64,000 nt of DNA from Comamonas testosteroni (GTDB lineage: Bacteria > Pseudomonadota > Gammaproteobacteria > Burkholderiales > Burkholderiaceae_C): assembly GCF_030505195.1 (NCBI RefSeq), contig NZ_CP129672.1:4932501-4996500 (forward strand), written 5' to 3'. Positions within the stretch are counted from its first letter, which is position 1. The number at the start of each line of letters is the position of its first letter. A program made the translations under genes and the position numbers. The notes beneath the pieces are model-generated. The model was not told where the DNA came from. It made no database searches and saw only the letters and a list, made by a program, of their open reading frames with translations. Shown here one piece after another: positions 55,157 to 64,000 of this stretch.

Positions 55157-57097
55157 TCAGACGGCAGGCAGATCGGCTGGCGTCTTGCAGTCCGGATGCA
55201 GCATGCGCTGTACGGTGCGTGCCAGCTCACCAATCTCCATGGGCTTGCTGAGCACCACATAGCGGCATTCCTGAGCATGCGGCACTTCGGCCTCTTCGCT
55301 GCTTGTCATGAGAATGAGCGGAATGAGAACATTCTCCCGCGCCAGCTTTTCCTGCATTTTCGCGATGCTCAAGGCACCGGAAAACTCATCGGCGGCAATG
55401 ATGAGATCCACCTTCATGCCGCTGTTGATATAGCGCAGCGCGACTTCGGGTAAATATGCGGTCACGACTTGATAACCAAGTCCGTAGAGCACCTGGGCCA
55501 TGGCATTGCGTGTGGCCAGATCGGGCTCGATGAGCAAAATCGTTTCCTGCCGGCCCGCAGGGGCCGAGGCTTGCGGGCTCTGCGGTATGACCGGTTGTGC
55601 GCGCGGAAAGTACAGGCTCACGATGGTGCCCAGGCCTGGGGTGCTTTCCACCTCGATCAGGCCCTGGACGTGGTCCATGAAGTTCTTGACCATGGGCAGG
55701 CCCAGGCCCGCGCCCTTGCCTTCGGGCTTGGTGGTGAAGAACATCTCGAAGATGCGGGCCTTGATCTCTTCACTCATTCCCGTGCCGTTGTCGGCCACGC
55801 TGATCATTACGTAGTCGCCCGCATGGCTGGCGCGCTTGAGCAACACGTTCTCCGCTGTCAGCGTGATCTGGCCGTGCTCTTCGGTGGCATCACGCGCATT
55901 GATGCAGAGATTGATCAGCGAGTTCTCGAAATACAGCTTGTCCACGCTGATGGGCCAGATGCTGCTTGCCATATGCAGCTGCAATTCAGCGTTCTGGCCG
56001 ACGGCCTTGCTCAGCAGCGGCTCCAGATCCTGTACCAGCGCACGGGGGTCGGCAGCAGCCAGCTGCATGGATTTGCGACTGCTGAACCCCGTCAGATGCG
56101 ATGCCAGGCTGCCTGCTTTCTGGATGGTGTTGAGTATCACATCCACATGCTCGAGCTGCTCGGGCTCACCCAACTGCTTTTCCAGCATGCCGGCATGCAG
56201 GCCGGTGATGAAAAGCAGGTTCTTCATGTCGTGCGCGACGCCGGCAGACAGCTGGTTCACCATGCCCATCTTCTGGGCCTGCGCGAGGTAGGTCTCGGCC
56301 TGATCCAGCGCCTGCTGCTTGAGCCTCAGCTGGTGGCTCAGCGTGGTGATCTGGTCGCGCAGTTGATTCTCGGACTGCCGGACGCTGTCTATGCTCAGGT
56401 TGGCGCCGACCCAGTAGAGAATCCTGCCCTGCGCATTCTTGACGGGAGACAGCGACGAAAAAAACCAGTGGTACTGGCCGTCATGGCGCTTGATGCGCAG
56501 CCGGTATCCTGTCGATTTTTCGGTGATCAGGGCGCGTGACAGCCCGGTGTTGACGGCCGCCAGATCGTCGGGATGCACGATATCAATCCAGATGCCTTCG
56601 CGCAGGCTCAGGAGGCGTACTTCCCGGTAGGCGTATTCATGCAGGGCCCGGTTGAGCCAGGTCACTTCTCCATGGGGTGTTGCAATCCAGACCTGGTAGG
56701 GCAGGTGGTCCAGAAAGGCCTCAAAGCGGTTGACATGTCCCAGCCCGAGTTCTTCATCGGGTTCACGAAACGAGGTTTCGGTAGGCAGTACATAGCATTG
56801 CACCGCTTCTGTCGTGCCAGCGCCTTGAATCGGTGAAAAATGCCAGAGCCCAGGGTGATCGGGCAGGTTTGCAGTCGCTTCCAGGCCTGTTTCCATGCAC
56901 TGCCTGATAGCGAGCCTGGCTGTTTCCAGAATCTCGCGTTGGGGTATGCCGGGGGGCTGGTGGCTGGGTTGCAGAAGGCGCTGCAATGCAGGATTGGCAA
57001 AGCGCAGCTCCAACGTTTGGACATCAACAAGACCCCATGCCAATGCTGCAGGCGTCATGGCTTGCTGAAGTGCGAACAGTTGGCCCGATTCGTTCAT
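55157..57097 (-). CDS. Hybrid sensor histidine kinase with degenerate receiver
   Basis: The product is 646 residues from ATG 57097; an ATG at 57166 is possible. No membrane segments are seen, so it is cytoplasmic. PAS-like domains occupy about 10-110 and 125-240 (WLNRALHEYAYREV, VHPDDLAAV, HDGQYHWFFSS). HisKA contains the phospho-acceptor H289 in SAGVAHDMKNLL. The ATPase has N-box NLCINARDATEE, G1 DNGTGM and G2 GKGAGLGLPMV. A C-terminal receiver starts near 530, but the acceptor position reads LIIAADEF with Ala where the usual Asp is expected. No paired regulator is adjacent. Confidence 0.88.
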   Translation of the reverse strand: MNESGQLFALQQAMTPAALAWGLVDVQTLELRFANPALQRLLQPSHQPPGIPQREILETARLAIRQCMETGLEATANLPDHPGLWHFSPIQGAGTTEAVQCYVLPTETSFREPDEELGLGHVNRFEAFLDHLPYQVWIATPHGEVTWLNRALHEYAYREVRLLSLREGIWIDIVHPDDLAAVNTGLSRALITEKSTGYRLRIKRHDGQYHWFFSSLSPVKNAQGRILYWVGANLSIDSVRQSENQLRDQITTLSHQLRLKQQALDQAETYLAQAQKMGMVNQLSAGVAHDMKNLLFITGLHAGMLEKQLGEPEQLEHVDVILNTIQKAGSLASHLTGFSSRKSMQLAAADPRALVQDLEPLLSKAVGQNAELQLHMASSIWPISVDKLYFENSLINLCINARDATEEHGQITLTAENVLLKRASHAGDYVMISVADNGTGMSEEIKARIFEMFFTTKPEGKGAGLGLPMVKNFMDHVQGLIEVESTPGLGTIVSLYFPRAQPVIPQSPQASAPAGRQETILLIEPDLATRNAMAQVLYGLGYQVVTAYLPEVALRYINSGMKVDLIIAADEFSGALSIAKMQEKLARENVLIPLILMTSSEEAEVPHAQECRYVVLSKPMEIGELARTVQRMLHPDCKTPADLPAV

Positions 57098-57188
57098 ATG
57101 CTGGTGTGGTGCAATATCAGGCAAAGAAGAAGCTCCGCAGATAAATTCAAGTATTCCACGTTGCAACTTGTTTTTTGAGGTTATAGCC

Positions 57189-57962
57189 TTGGTTCAAGCA
57201 CTTATTGACAATTCTTCGACGTCCTTGGCCGCGATCGCCTGCGTGCGTCGCTGGCTGGGCGAGGCGCAGCGAGTGGCCGTGCTAACAGGGGCCGGTGTCA
57301 GCGCCGAGTCGGGAGTGCCCACTTTCAGGGAGGATGCAGACGGGTATTGGTCCCGGTTCAAGCCTGAGGAAATGGCCAGCGAGCTGGGGTACCGCCGCGA
57401 TCCGGCTCATGTCTGGCGCTGGTACGAGCACCGACGCGCGCTGGTTGCCAAGGTGGCCCCCAATGAGGGGCACCTGGCGCTGGCGCGCTGGGCAAGGCAG
57501 CATCCCGGTCGAATGACACTTATCACACAGAATGTGGATGGCCTGCACCAGCAGGCGGGCAGTCAAGAGGTGCTGAGCCTGCATGGAGAGCTGAACAGCA
57601 ATCGCTGGCTGAATCGCCGTTGTGCGTCCTGCGACCTGGAGCAGGCTGTCCCCGGGGAGCCGCCTCATTGCGCCGCCTGCGGCAATTTGCTGCGGCCTGC
57701 CGTCGTGTGGTTTGGCGAGTCTCTGCCCAGCCAGGTCTGGGCCAGGGCAGAGCAGGCGGCAGAGCAATGTCAGCTGATGCTGGTGATCGGCACGTCGGGC
57801 GCAGTCTACCCGGCAGCAGGTTTGGCCAAGATCGCACGGCGCAACCGGGCGCGCGTGGTCATCATCAACCCGCATGCCAGCGAGCTGGACTCGGTGGCGG
57901 ACCAGATGATCGCCATGCCATCGGCGCAGGTGCTGCCGTTGCTGCTGCAAAGCTCCGACTAG
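57189..57962 (+). CDS. NAD-dependent protein deacylase (sirtuin)
   Basis: The product is 257 residues when started at TTG 57189, which has GAGG eight bases upstream; an earlier TTG at 57168 lacks a site. NAD-binding blocks are VLTGAGVSAESGVPTFR and ITQNVDGLHQQAG. The catalytic His is in LSLHGELN. The zinc Cys pairs are CASC and CAAC. VVWFGESLP and VIGTSGAVYPAAGLA complete the fold. It removes acyl groups from protein lysines with NAD. It starts divergently from the kinase. Confidence 0.92.
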   Translation: MVQALIDNSSTSLAAIACVRRWLGEAQRVAVLTGAGVSAESGVPTFREDADGYWSRFKPEEMASELGYRRDPAHVWRWYEHRRALVAKVAPNEGHLALARWARQHPGRMTLITQNVDGLHQQAGSQEVLSLHGELNSNRWLNRRCASCDLEQAVPGEPPHCAACGNLLRPAVVWFGESLPSQVWARAEQAAEQCQLMLVIGTSGAVYPAAGLAKIARRNRARVVIINPHASELDSVADQMIAMPSAQVLPLLLQSSD

Positions 57963-58056
57963 GCAGGCATTGGAGCCAGCAGCGGCCTCAGGAAAGAGAC
58001 TGCTTTGGCAGTTGAGGCCTGATCTGCCGAACCCGGAGCCTGACGGTACTGTTTTT

Positions 58057-58656
58057 TTACACCCAGCCCAGCGCACCCAGCGCCGCACCGCCAGCGAGCA
58101 GCCACAGCAGATGAATGCGGGTGCGCCATACCAGCAATGTGCACGCAAGGCTCAGCAGCCATAGCTTCCAGTCCTTGCCAGGGTTGCCGCTGGCACTGCC
58201 CAGCAGCCAGCCAGTGGCCAGCAGCAGACCGATCACCAGCGGAGCCATGCCTTGCTTGAAGGCGCGCACGCCGCGTTTGTCCCGGTTGCGCTGACCCCAG
58301 CGCGAGGCCTGCCAGGTCAGCAGCGAGCTGGGCAGCAAAATGCCCACCATGCATACGGCAACACCCAGTGCACCCAGTCCCCAGGCGGCAGGGCCGGCGC
58401 CGCCGCCCGCATTCAGTCCCACGTTCCAGCCCAGCAGGGCGATGAACAGCACATTGGGGCCGGGGGCGGCCTGGGCAATGGCGATGGAGCTGGTGAACTG
58501 GGTTTCCGAGAGCCAGTGGTTGCCGTCGACCAGATAGCGGTGCATATCGGGCGCGGCGGTGATGGCTCCACCCACGGCCATCAGCGACAGCGTCAGGAAA
58601 TAGGCAAAAAGATGCAGCCAGTCCACGGTCTGCAGCGCGATCGCCAGCGGGCTCAT
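58057..58656 (-). CDS. Short-chain chromate transporter, second subunit
   Basis: The product is 199 residues from ATG 58656, overlapping the upstream gene stop (ATGA). It contains LFAYFLTLSLMAVGGAITAA and the CHR motif AIAQAAPGPNVLFIALLGW with several hydrophobic helices. It is one of two half-length CHR proteins that together form the exporter in two-gene systems. Chromate or another oxyanion is the assumed substrate. Confidence 0.88.
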   Translation of the reverse strand: MSPLAIALQTVDWLHLFAYFLTLSLMAVGGAITAAPDMHRYLVDGNHWLSETQFTSSIAIAQAAPGPNVLFIALLGWNVGLNAGGGAGPAAWGLGALGVAVCMVGILLPSSLLTWQASRWGQRNRDKRGVRAFKQGMAPLVIGLLLATGWLLGSASGNPGKDWKLWLLSLACTLLVWRTRIHLLWLLAGGAALGALGWV

Positions 58657-59240
58657 GCCAGCCTCCGGTAGGTCAGCACACAGCCTGTTGCGCCCACCAG
58701 CAGCAAGGCCCAGAACAGCGGCAGGCGCAGCACGGCCACCAGCACAAAGGCGGCGATGGCCAGCCCTGCGCAATACCACTTGCCCAGCGGGTGCTTGCGC
58801 AGCGTGCCGGCCAGCTTCAGGCCCATGCCCGCCACCAGCCCTGCCGCCACGGCGCCCATGCCGCGCAGTGCTCCGGCAACGGCCGGGTTGGCCGCGAACT
58901 GCGTGTAGACCAAGGTGAGGCTGATGACCACCAGCATGGGAAACGTCAGCATGCCGAACAGCCCCACGATGGCGCCGCGCCAGCCGAAGTAGCGTTCGCC
59001 CAGCATGATGGAAAGATTCACCACATTGGGCCCGGGCATGATCTGCGCCACGGCCCAATCCTCCATGAACTCCTCATTGCTCAGCCATTGGCGTTTTTCG
59101 ACCAGTTCGCGCTGCACCACGGCCAGCACGCCGCCAAAGCCCTGCAAGGCCAGAAAGGTCAGCGACCAGAACAGTTCGCGCAGATGGCGCGGGCGTGGCC
59201 GCTCGGCTAGCGGCAAGGACGGTGGGGCGGGCGAGCTCAT
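58653..59240 (-). CDS. chrA: Short-chain chromate transporter, first subunit
   Basis: The product is 195 residues with the CHR domain core LFWSLTFLALQGFGGVLAVV and AVAQIMPGPNVVNLSIMLG. It has about five to six helices. It is coupled to the following half-gene by a 4-base overlap. The two CHR halves have opposite predicted topology in characterised pairs. Confidence 0.88.
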   Translation of the reverse strand: MSSPAPPSLPLAERPRPRHLRELFWSLTFLALQGFGGVLAVVQRELVEKRQWLSNEEFMEDWAVAQIMPGPNVVNLSIMLGERYFGWRGAIVGLFGMLTFPMLVVISLTLVYTQFAANPAVAGALRGMGAVAAGLVAGMGLKLAGTLRKHPLGKWYCAGLAIAAFVLVAVLRLPLFWALLLVGATGCVLTYRRLA

Positions 59241-59399
59241 CGGGCGGGTCTCAAGGCCTCAGGCAGAGAGTGATCGGAGTCAGCTGTGGATGCTAATCCG
59301 GGCGCCTGTCTTCGGATCGGCTCGAGCCATCTTCAGTAGAGAAGGGTGTATCGATCACTTTGATGGCTCCTGTTGCCGGAGCGCGACGCCTGGCGCAGT

Positions 59400-60119
59400 T
59401 CAGAGGTCGCCCAGGATCTGCTCCAGATCAGCGTCGTCGGCATCGGCCTCCAGGCGCAGGCTGCCCTGTATGTGGTCCAGGTGGCTGAGCATCAATTGCT
59501 CTGCCAGCTCGCCATTGCCCGCGATGATGGCATCGACCACGGCTTCGTGCTCATCCACCAGGCAGCAGGTGTTGACCGCCGATTCATACAGCGAGATCGT
59601 CAGGCAGGTCAGTGTGGACAGTTCACGCATGCTGCGCAGCAGCGCGGAGTTGCCGGCCAGCTCCGCCAGCAGCACATGAAACTCGCCGGACAGGCGCACC
59701 GTGGCTCGCTTGTCGGAGTTGGCACGTGCTTCGCGCTCCTGCTTCAGATGGGTCTGCAGGCGACGGATCTTGCTGTTGTCCATGTTCAGAACAAGGCGAC
59801 GCACAATGCCTGGCTCTATCAGTCGGCGTGCTTCAAAGACGTCCAGCGCCTGCTCGATGCTGGGTTTGGCGACAAAGGCTCCGCGCTGCGGGAACAACTC
59901 CACCATCTGGTCGCGGGCCATGCGGGCAAGGACCTCGCGCACGCGAGCCCGGCTGGTGTTGAAGATATTGGCCAGCCTGTCTTCGCCGAGCTTGGTTCCC
60001 GGCAGCAGTCGGTGCTCATGGATGGCTGTGGCAATGCGGGTTGCCATTTCATCCACGGTAATTTCAGATCGAGATGTATTGCTTCGATTGTTCACTTTTG
60101 TAGTGTCTTTTGTCGACAT
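59400..60119 (-). CDS. GntR-family (FadR/FCD type) regulator
   Basis: The product is 239 residues from ATG 60119; an ATG at 60140 is alternative. The N-terminal winged helix contains LGEDRLANIFNTSRARVREVLAR and GAFVAKPS. The C-terminal FCD domain has FEARRLIEPGIVRRLV and the metal/ligand His in FHVLLAELAGNSAL and DEHEAVVDAI. It likely represses the adjacent hydantoin-type locus. A TGTCGACA palindrome overlaps its own start and recurs ahead of the transporter. Confidence 0.9.
   Translation of the reverse strand: MSTKDTTKVNNRSNTSRSEITVDEMATRIATAIHEHRLLPGTKLGEDRLANIFNTSRARVREVLARMARDQMVELFPQRGAFVAKPSIEQALDVFEARRLIEPGIVRRLVLNMDNSKIRRLQTHLKQEREARANSDKRATVRLSGEFHVLLAELAGNSALLRSMRELSTLTCLTISLYESAVNTCCLVDEHEAVVDAIIAGNGELAEQLMLSHLDHIQGSLRLEADADDADLEQILGDL
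60111..60118. promoter_or_regulatory. TGTCGACA palindrome overlapping the gntR start
   Basis: TTTTGTCGACATGTAGG contains a perfect 8-bp palindrome whose last bases form the gntR start region. The same 8-mer occurs at 63923-63930 upstream of the locus transporter. This suggests a shared operator for autoregulation. Confidence 0.5.
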
Positions 60120-60189
60120 GTAGGTGAATTCTAGTGTCACACGGCATGTCGGCTTCGAACGTCCCGATTGAGGTTATCCCGCAGTGTGC

Positions 60190-60936
60190 TCAGGGCAGCT
60201 GGCTCAATAGCTGGGTGAGCCCCGGGGGGAGGTTCTTGAAGTCCTTGCGTGGAGGTTTGGCAAAGCTGCCGGCGCGTGCTGGAGCGGGAGCCAGCGAGAC
60301 CAGGCTCTGTGCATGGTTGACTGCGCTGGAGACACCATCAACGGCCGGTACCGGCAAACTCTGCTTGATGGAGCGGGCGAGGCCGGCCAGCGGGGCGCCG
60401 GCAATGATCAGTACGTCGGCGCCATCTTCTCTGACCGCTGCTTCGCACAAGGCCTGCAGGCGTGCGGCATGGTCGTCCTGCACACTTCCGATGTCTCGCA
60501 GAGGCTCGTCCAGGCAGCGAATGCTGGCCAGTCGGTCGATGAGTCCGTTGCGCTCGACCATATCTCGGTACCAGGCGGTAATGCGCCTGGAGATGGCGAT
60601 GATCGAAAAGCGTTTGCCGAGCATGCATGCGCTCATGAGCGCGGATTCGGTCATGCCCAGTACGGGAATGTCCAGGGCCTCGCGCAGGCCTTCGAGACCG
60701 GGGTCGCCAAAGGCAGCCACTATGACGGCGTCATGCCGCGCGGCATGGGTTGCGGCCAGCTCGGCTACAGCGTAGGCGGCAATCATGGCCTCGAAGCGCG
60801 TCTCGATATAGGCCACGCCCATAGGGGCAGTCAGCATGGTGATTTCCGTACCCGAAGCAGCGGCTAGCCTCGCCTCTTTCTCTATCAAGGAAGTGACGCT
60901 CTCGGAGATATTGGGATTGATGATGAGCAGTTTCAT
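60190..60936 (-). CDS. Asp/Glu/hydantoin racemase-like protein lacking catalytic cysteines
   Basis: The product is 248 residues of the Asp/Glu/hydantoin racemase superfamily (MKLLIINPNISESVTSLIEK, AAFGDPGLEGL, ADVLIIAGAPLAGLA). In active racemases both lobes supply a Cys, as in ACFGDPG and LGCAGM. Here the positions carry Ala75 and Gly180. Its three cysteines lie elsewhere (SACMLG, IRCLDE, ALCEAA). It may be a cysteine-independent enzyme or a binding protein. It lies between gntR and the hydantoinase on the same strand, so involvement in the same substrate pathway is likely. Confidence 0.82.
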   Translation of the reverse strand: MKLLIINPNISESVTSLIEKEARLAAASGTEITMLTAPMGVAYIETRFEAMIAAYAVAELAATHAARHDAVIVAAFGDPGLEGLREALDIPVLGMTESALMSACMLGKRFSIIAISRRITAWYRDMVERNGLIDRLASIRCLDEPLRDIGSVQDDHAARLQALCEAAVREDGADVLIIAGAPLAGLARSIKQSLPVPAVDGVSSAVNHAQSLVSLAPAPARAGSFAKPPRKDFKNLPPGLTQLLSQLP

Positions 60937-60951
60937 GGTGTGTGCTCCGGT

Positions 60952-62385
60952 TCAGAAGCGGGGTGCAGGTCGCTTGGGCAGCAATGTGGGGGCTCCACGC
61001 TGCAGGAATCGTCCCTGGCCGGCTCGGGCCTGGAACTTCTCGCCATCCCAGACGATCTGGCCGCCCGACAGGGTCAGGCAGGGCCAGGCCTTGATCAACT
61101 GGCCTTCGTAAGGAGTATGGTCCACGTTGTGATGCAGGTCGCGGTTGTTGATGGTGCGCTCGCCCTCCTGCCAGACGACCAGGTCGGCATCGGCTCCTAT
61201 GGCGATGCTGCCCTTGCGCGGATGCAGCCCATAGACCTTGGCCGGGTTGGTGGAGGTCAGTTCCACGAAGCGGTTCAGCGTCATGCGTCCAGCCAGCACG
61301 CCGTGGGTATAGAGCAGGGACAGGCGAGTCTCGATGCCCGGGATGCCGTTTGGGATATGGCTGAAGGACACCTCCTGGCCACCCGGCTTTTTGCCTTCCG
61401 GGGCGTCGTAGTTGAATGGCGCATGGTCGGATGAGAATACGGTGAAGAGGCCGTCATTGAGACCGTTCCAGATGACCTCCTGGTTGGCCTTGTCGCGTGG
61501 CGGCGGGCTGCATACGCACTTGGCGCCCTGGTAGCTGTCGTCCAGGCCCAGGTCTTCTGCGCTCAGGAACAGGTATTGAGGGCAGGTCTCGGCCATGATG
61601 TTCATGCCGTGGGAGCGCGCCCAGCGGATCTGCTCGACAGCCTCGCGGCCCGAGACATGGACGATGAGTATCGGCACATCTGCAAGCTCCGAGAGCGCAA
61701 TGGCGCGGTGCGTGGCCTCGCGCTCCACCAGCATTGGGCGCTAGACTGCGTGATAGCGGGGGGCGGTGCGGCCGCTGGCTTCCAGGCGCTTGGTCAGCCA
61801 TTGGATGCAGTCGGCATTCTCGGCATGGATCATGGCCGTGGCATCGTATTTGCGAGCCACGTCCAGAACATCGAGAATCTGACCGTCATCGAGCTTCAGA
61901 TCGTCATAGGTCATGTAGATCTTGAAGGAGGTGTAGCCTTCCCGGATCAGCGCGGGCAGTTCGTTTTCCAGTACTTCCGGGGTGGGGTCGCTGACGATCA
62001 TGTGGAAACCATAGTCCACACATGCTTTGCCTTCTGCGCGGCGATGGTAGTCGGCCACGGCTGCGCGCAAGGACTGGCCTTTGGCCTGGGCGGCAAAGGG
62101 GATGACCGTGGTGGTGCCGCCGCAGGCTGCAGCGCGGGTGCCGCTTTCGAAGTCGTCTGCCATGCGCACGGGCGGTTCCATGGGCTGATCCAGATGGCAG
62201 TGGGCATCGATACCGCCCGGTGTGACCACTCGGCCTTGAGCGTCGTATTCGTGGGTGCCGGAAGGCAGCTTGTTGCCCAGCTGGGCGATCTTGCCGTTGC
62301 GGATGCCGATGTCGGCTTCAAAGATGTCACTGGCGGTTGCGACTTGCGCATTGCGCACCACGATATCGAATTCGCAGGGGTTCAT
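60952..62385 (-). pseudogene. Hydantoinase/dihydropyrimidinase gene interrupted by an in-frame amber codon
   Basis: The two halves lie in the same frame, joined through TAG at 61741-61743 (codon 215 of 477). Around it the reading is APRYHAV-stop-RPMLVEREATHR; a single change of TCG to TAG would explain it. Both sides keep metal-site residues: DAHCHLD, carboxylated Lys in SFKIYMTY, His in MIHAENAD and LIVHVSG, and Asp in SSDHAPF. The enzyme would open the ring of a hydantoin or dihydropyrimidine. Start ATG 62385 begins MNPCEFDIVVRNAQV. Unless suppressed, no full protein is made. Confidence 0.88.
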
Positions 62386-62568
62386 GTTCGGGGTCGGTTC
62401 TACGTTGAAAGTGAGTGGCTGCCGGTGCTGGCATGACTGTGGTGATGTGTGTGGCGCGCTCAAGCTCGATGAGGCAGTGGCTGCTTCGGAGGGGCTTCCT
62501 TTGTGTACCGAGGAGGCAGGAGCGGCGCTGCGTCGGCAGGCCGCTCTGGCTGTCTTCATGCCTGAGGC

Positions 62569-63874
62569 TTACACGGGTACCTTCTTGCTGTAGTCGATCA
62601 GCAAGGCCGAGCAGATGAACAAGCCCACGCCTGCGCCGGTGAACATCATCAGCGCCATGAAGTAGGAACCTGTTGCCTGCACGATGAGCCCCACGATGAT
62701 GGGCACGCCAATACCGGCGCAATTGCCGCCGAGGTTCATGACGCCGCCCAGAAAGCCGACGCGATTGCGGGTTCCGATCAGGGAGGGGATGCACCAGAAC
62801 AGGCCGCACCAGCGCAGGAAGAACAGGGTGATGGACAGCAGGATGACGACCGTGACGGGGTCGGTGATCTGCGAGACACCATAGATGGCGATGGTGGCGA
62901 TGATCGATGCAATGCCGAACAGAGTGCGCAGCACGGTGGCCTGGTTGCCACCTTTCTCACGCCATTTGTCGGCGATCCAGCCGCCGATCATTTCTCCCAC
63001 GAAGCCGGAGAAGAACATGGCGAAAAGCGCGCCGCCCATGGCCTTGATGTCCATGCCGTGCACCTTGGACAGGTAGGTGGGCATCCAGGTCAGTAGACCG
63101 TAAAAGAGTGCGTTGAAGCACATCCAGCCAAAGAACATGCCCCACACCGAGCGGTACTTGAAGAAGTCCAGCAGCTTGCCCTTGCTGGTGCCGGCGTCGG
63201 CCCTGGCGTCTTCGGCATGTGCTGCTTCGATGTGACGGGCTTCGGCCTCGTTCACGCCGGAATGTTCGCGAGGGTGGTTGCGGATATAGGACCAGGCAAA
63301 GTAGCCCGCGATCATGGTGCCGACGCCGGCGACCACGAAGGAGATGCGCCAGGAGCCGAAGAAGGCGATCAGGCCTGCAATGATGATGGCCGCCCAGGGC
63401 GGCGCCCAACGGTGCGCCGCCGTCAAGCAGCGTGGCACCGCGGCCGCGCTCGTTCTGGGACATCCAGATGCCGTTGAGCTTGCCGCCGGCCGGGTAGATG
63501 GGGGCTTCGGCGGCTCCCAGGCCCAGGCGTGTCAGCAGCAGTGGGAACCAGCCCGTGGTGAAGGCGGCGATGGTTTGAAACAGACCCCAGCCCAGAGTGG
63601 CGCCGGCGATGACGGAGCGCGGGCCGTATTTGTCGGCAAGCATGCCTCCCGGGATCTGCATGAAGGCATAGGTCCAGAAAAAAGAGCTCAGCAACAAGCC
63701 CTGCATGGCAGGACTTAGATCGAATTCCTTGGCAATCATCGGCATGGCTACCGATAGCGAAGCTCGGTCGATGTAGTTGATCGAGATGAGGAACAACATC
63801 ATCAGGAAGATCTTCCATCGGACTTTGGTCGGAGCCTGCGTGTGCTCCGCTGCGGCTGTGGTCGGGATATGCAT
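62569..63874 (-). pseudogene. MFS (ACS-type) transporter gene with a one-base frameshift
   Basis: The start at 63874 gives MHIPTTAAAEHTQAPTKVRW, then NYIDRASLSVAMPMIAKEF and GGMLADKYGPRSVIAG, typical of the anion:cation symporter family. After GGAPLGAALG the frame is lost at about 63388-63395 (GGCGGCC where GGCGCC is expected), and the continuation AIIIAGLIAFFGSWR lies in another frame to the stop at 62569. The extra G makes it non-functional. The likely substrate is the hydantoin/pyrimidine-type compound handled by the neighbouring enzymes. Confidence 0.88.
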
Positions 63875-63922
63875 CTTCGGGGTCACTCCATCCAGGGTTG
63901 GTTGATGTGATGAAAATTTAAA

Positions 63923-63930
63923 TGTCGACA
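63923..63930. promoter_or_regulatory. TGTCGACA palindrome upstream of the transporter gene
   Basis: AAATGTCGACAATGTTG contains the same 8-bp palindrome as the gntR start region. A TTGTAAACAA dyad-like segment follows at 63933-63942. Both lie about 50-70 bp before the transporter start and are candidate GntR operators. Confidence 0.5.
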
Positions 63931-64000
63931 ATGTTGTAAACAATATAGAAAACACCTATGTGAATAAATTTGCGTTGAAATATCTGCATTTTCGCAGTGC

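Overview
The window reads as chromosomal DNA of a high-GC betaproteobacterium of the Comamonadaceae, most like Comamonas. The grounds are protein resemblance, the Burkholderiales-type order prfB-pepN-fbp, abundant LIV-type ABC transport and acyl-CoA genes, and a dispersed REP-like intergenic element. Species assignment is inference. Most of the window is ordinary, densely packed chromosome; accessory DNA lies at the left end (1-4500) and a decaying catabolic locus lies at the right end (59400-64000).

Left end (1-4500): an IS481-family element runs off the window edge and has inserted just after the start codon of an IS1182/IS5-like transposase gene. A second IS1182-like copy (3339-4006) is internally deleted and frameshifted but keeps both inverted repeats and a 4-bp duplication. 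Between the two copies are an ArsR-rhodanese fusion regulator and a divergent MFS exporter. A thermonuclease-like gene and a tRNA-Thr(CGT) follow.

Housekeeping block (4600-12900): fbp, a TPR protein, pepN and prfB (with its programmed +1 frameshift) form a minus-strand cluster, followed by a divergent chemoreceptor. Next come a separate kinase and acyl-CoA dehydrogenase resembling the two halves of ACAD10/11, and a Crp/Fnr regulator.

Thiamine block (16600-24150): thiO-thiS-thiG-thiE sits behind one TPP riboswitch, thiD is divergent, and a CytX-like permease sits behind a second TPP riboswitch. An SH3b protein and an ankyrin lipoprotein lie between. An ECF sigma cassette follows (24372-26785), then parvulin, bolA, yciB, msrB and selO.

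Catabolic block (30900-45400): an AMP-forming acyl-CoA ligase, two tandem paralogous periplasmic binding proteins, livHMGF, a FadB-type multifunctional enzyme, a thiolase and an acyl-CoA dehydrogenase are all on the plus strand. Together they look like a system that imports, activates and beta-oxidises a carboxylic acid.

Right part (45400-64000): patatin lipoprotein, MFS, BON lipoprotein, metC-like lyase, DUF2189 membrane protein, tesA/ybbA head-to-head pair, sstT, rlmB, a hybrid histidine kinase, a sirtuin and a two-gene short-chain chromate transporter. Last is a GntR-regulated hydantoin/pyrimidine-type locus whose hydantoinase carries an in-frame amber codon, whose transporter carries a one-base frameshift, and whose racemase-like protein lacks both catalytic cysteines.

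I found no CRISPR array, prophage or rRNA operon.
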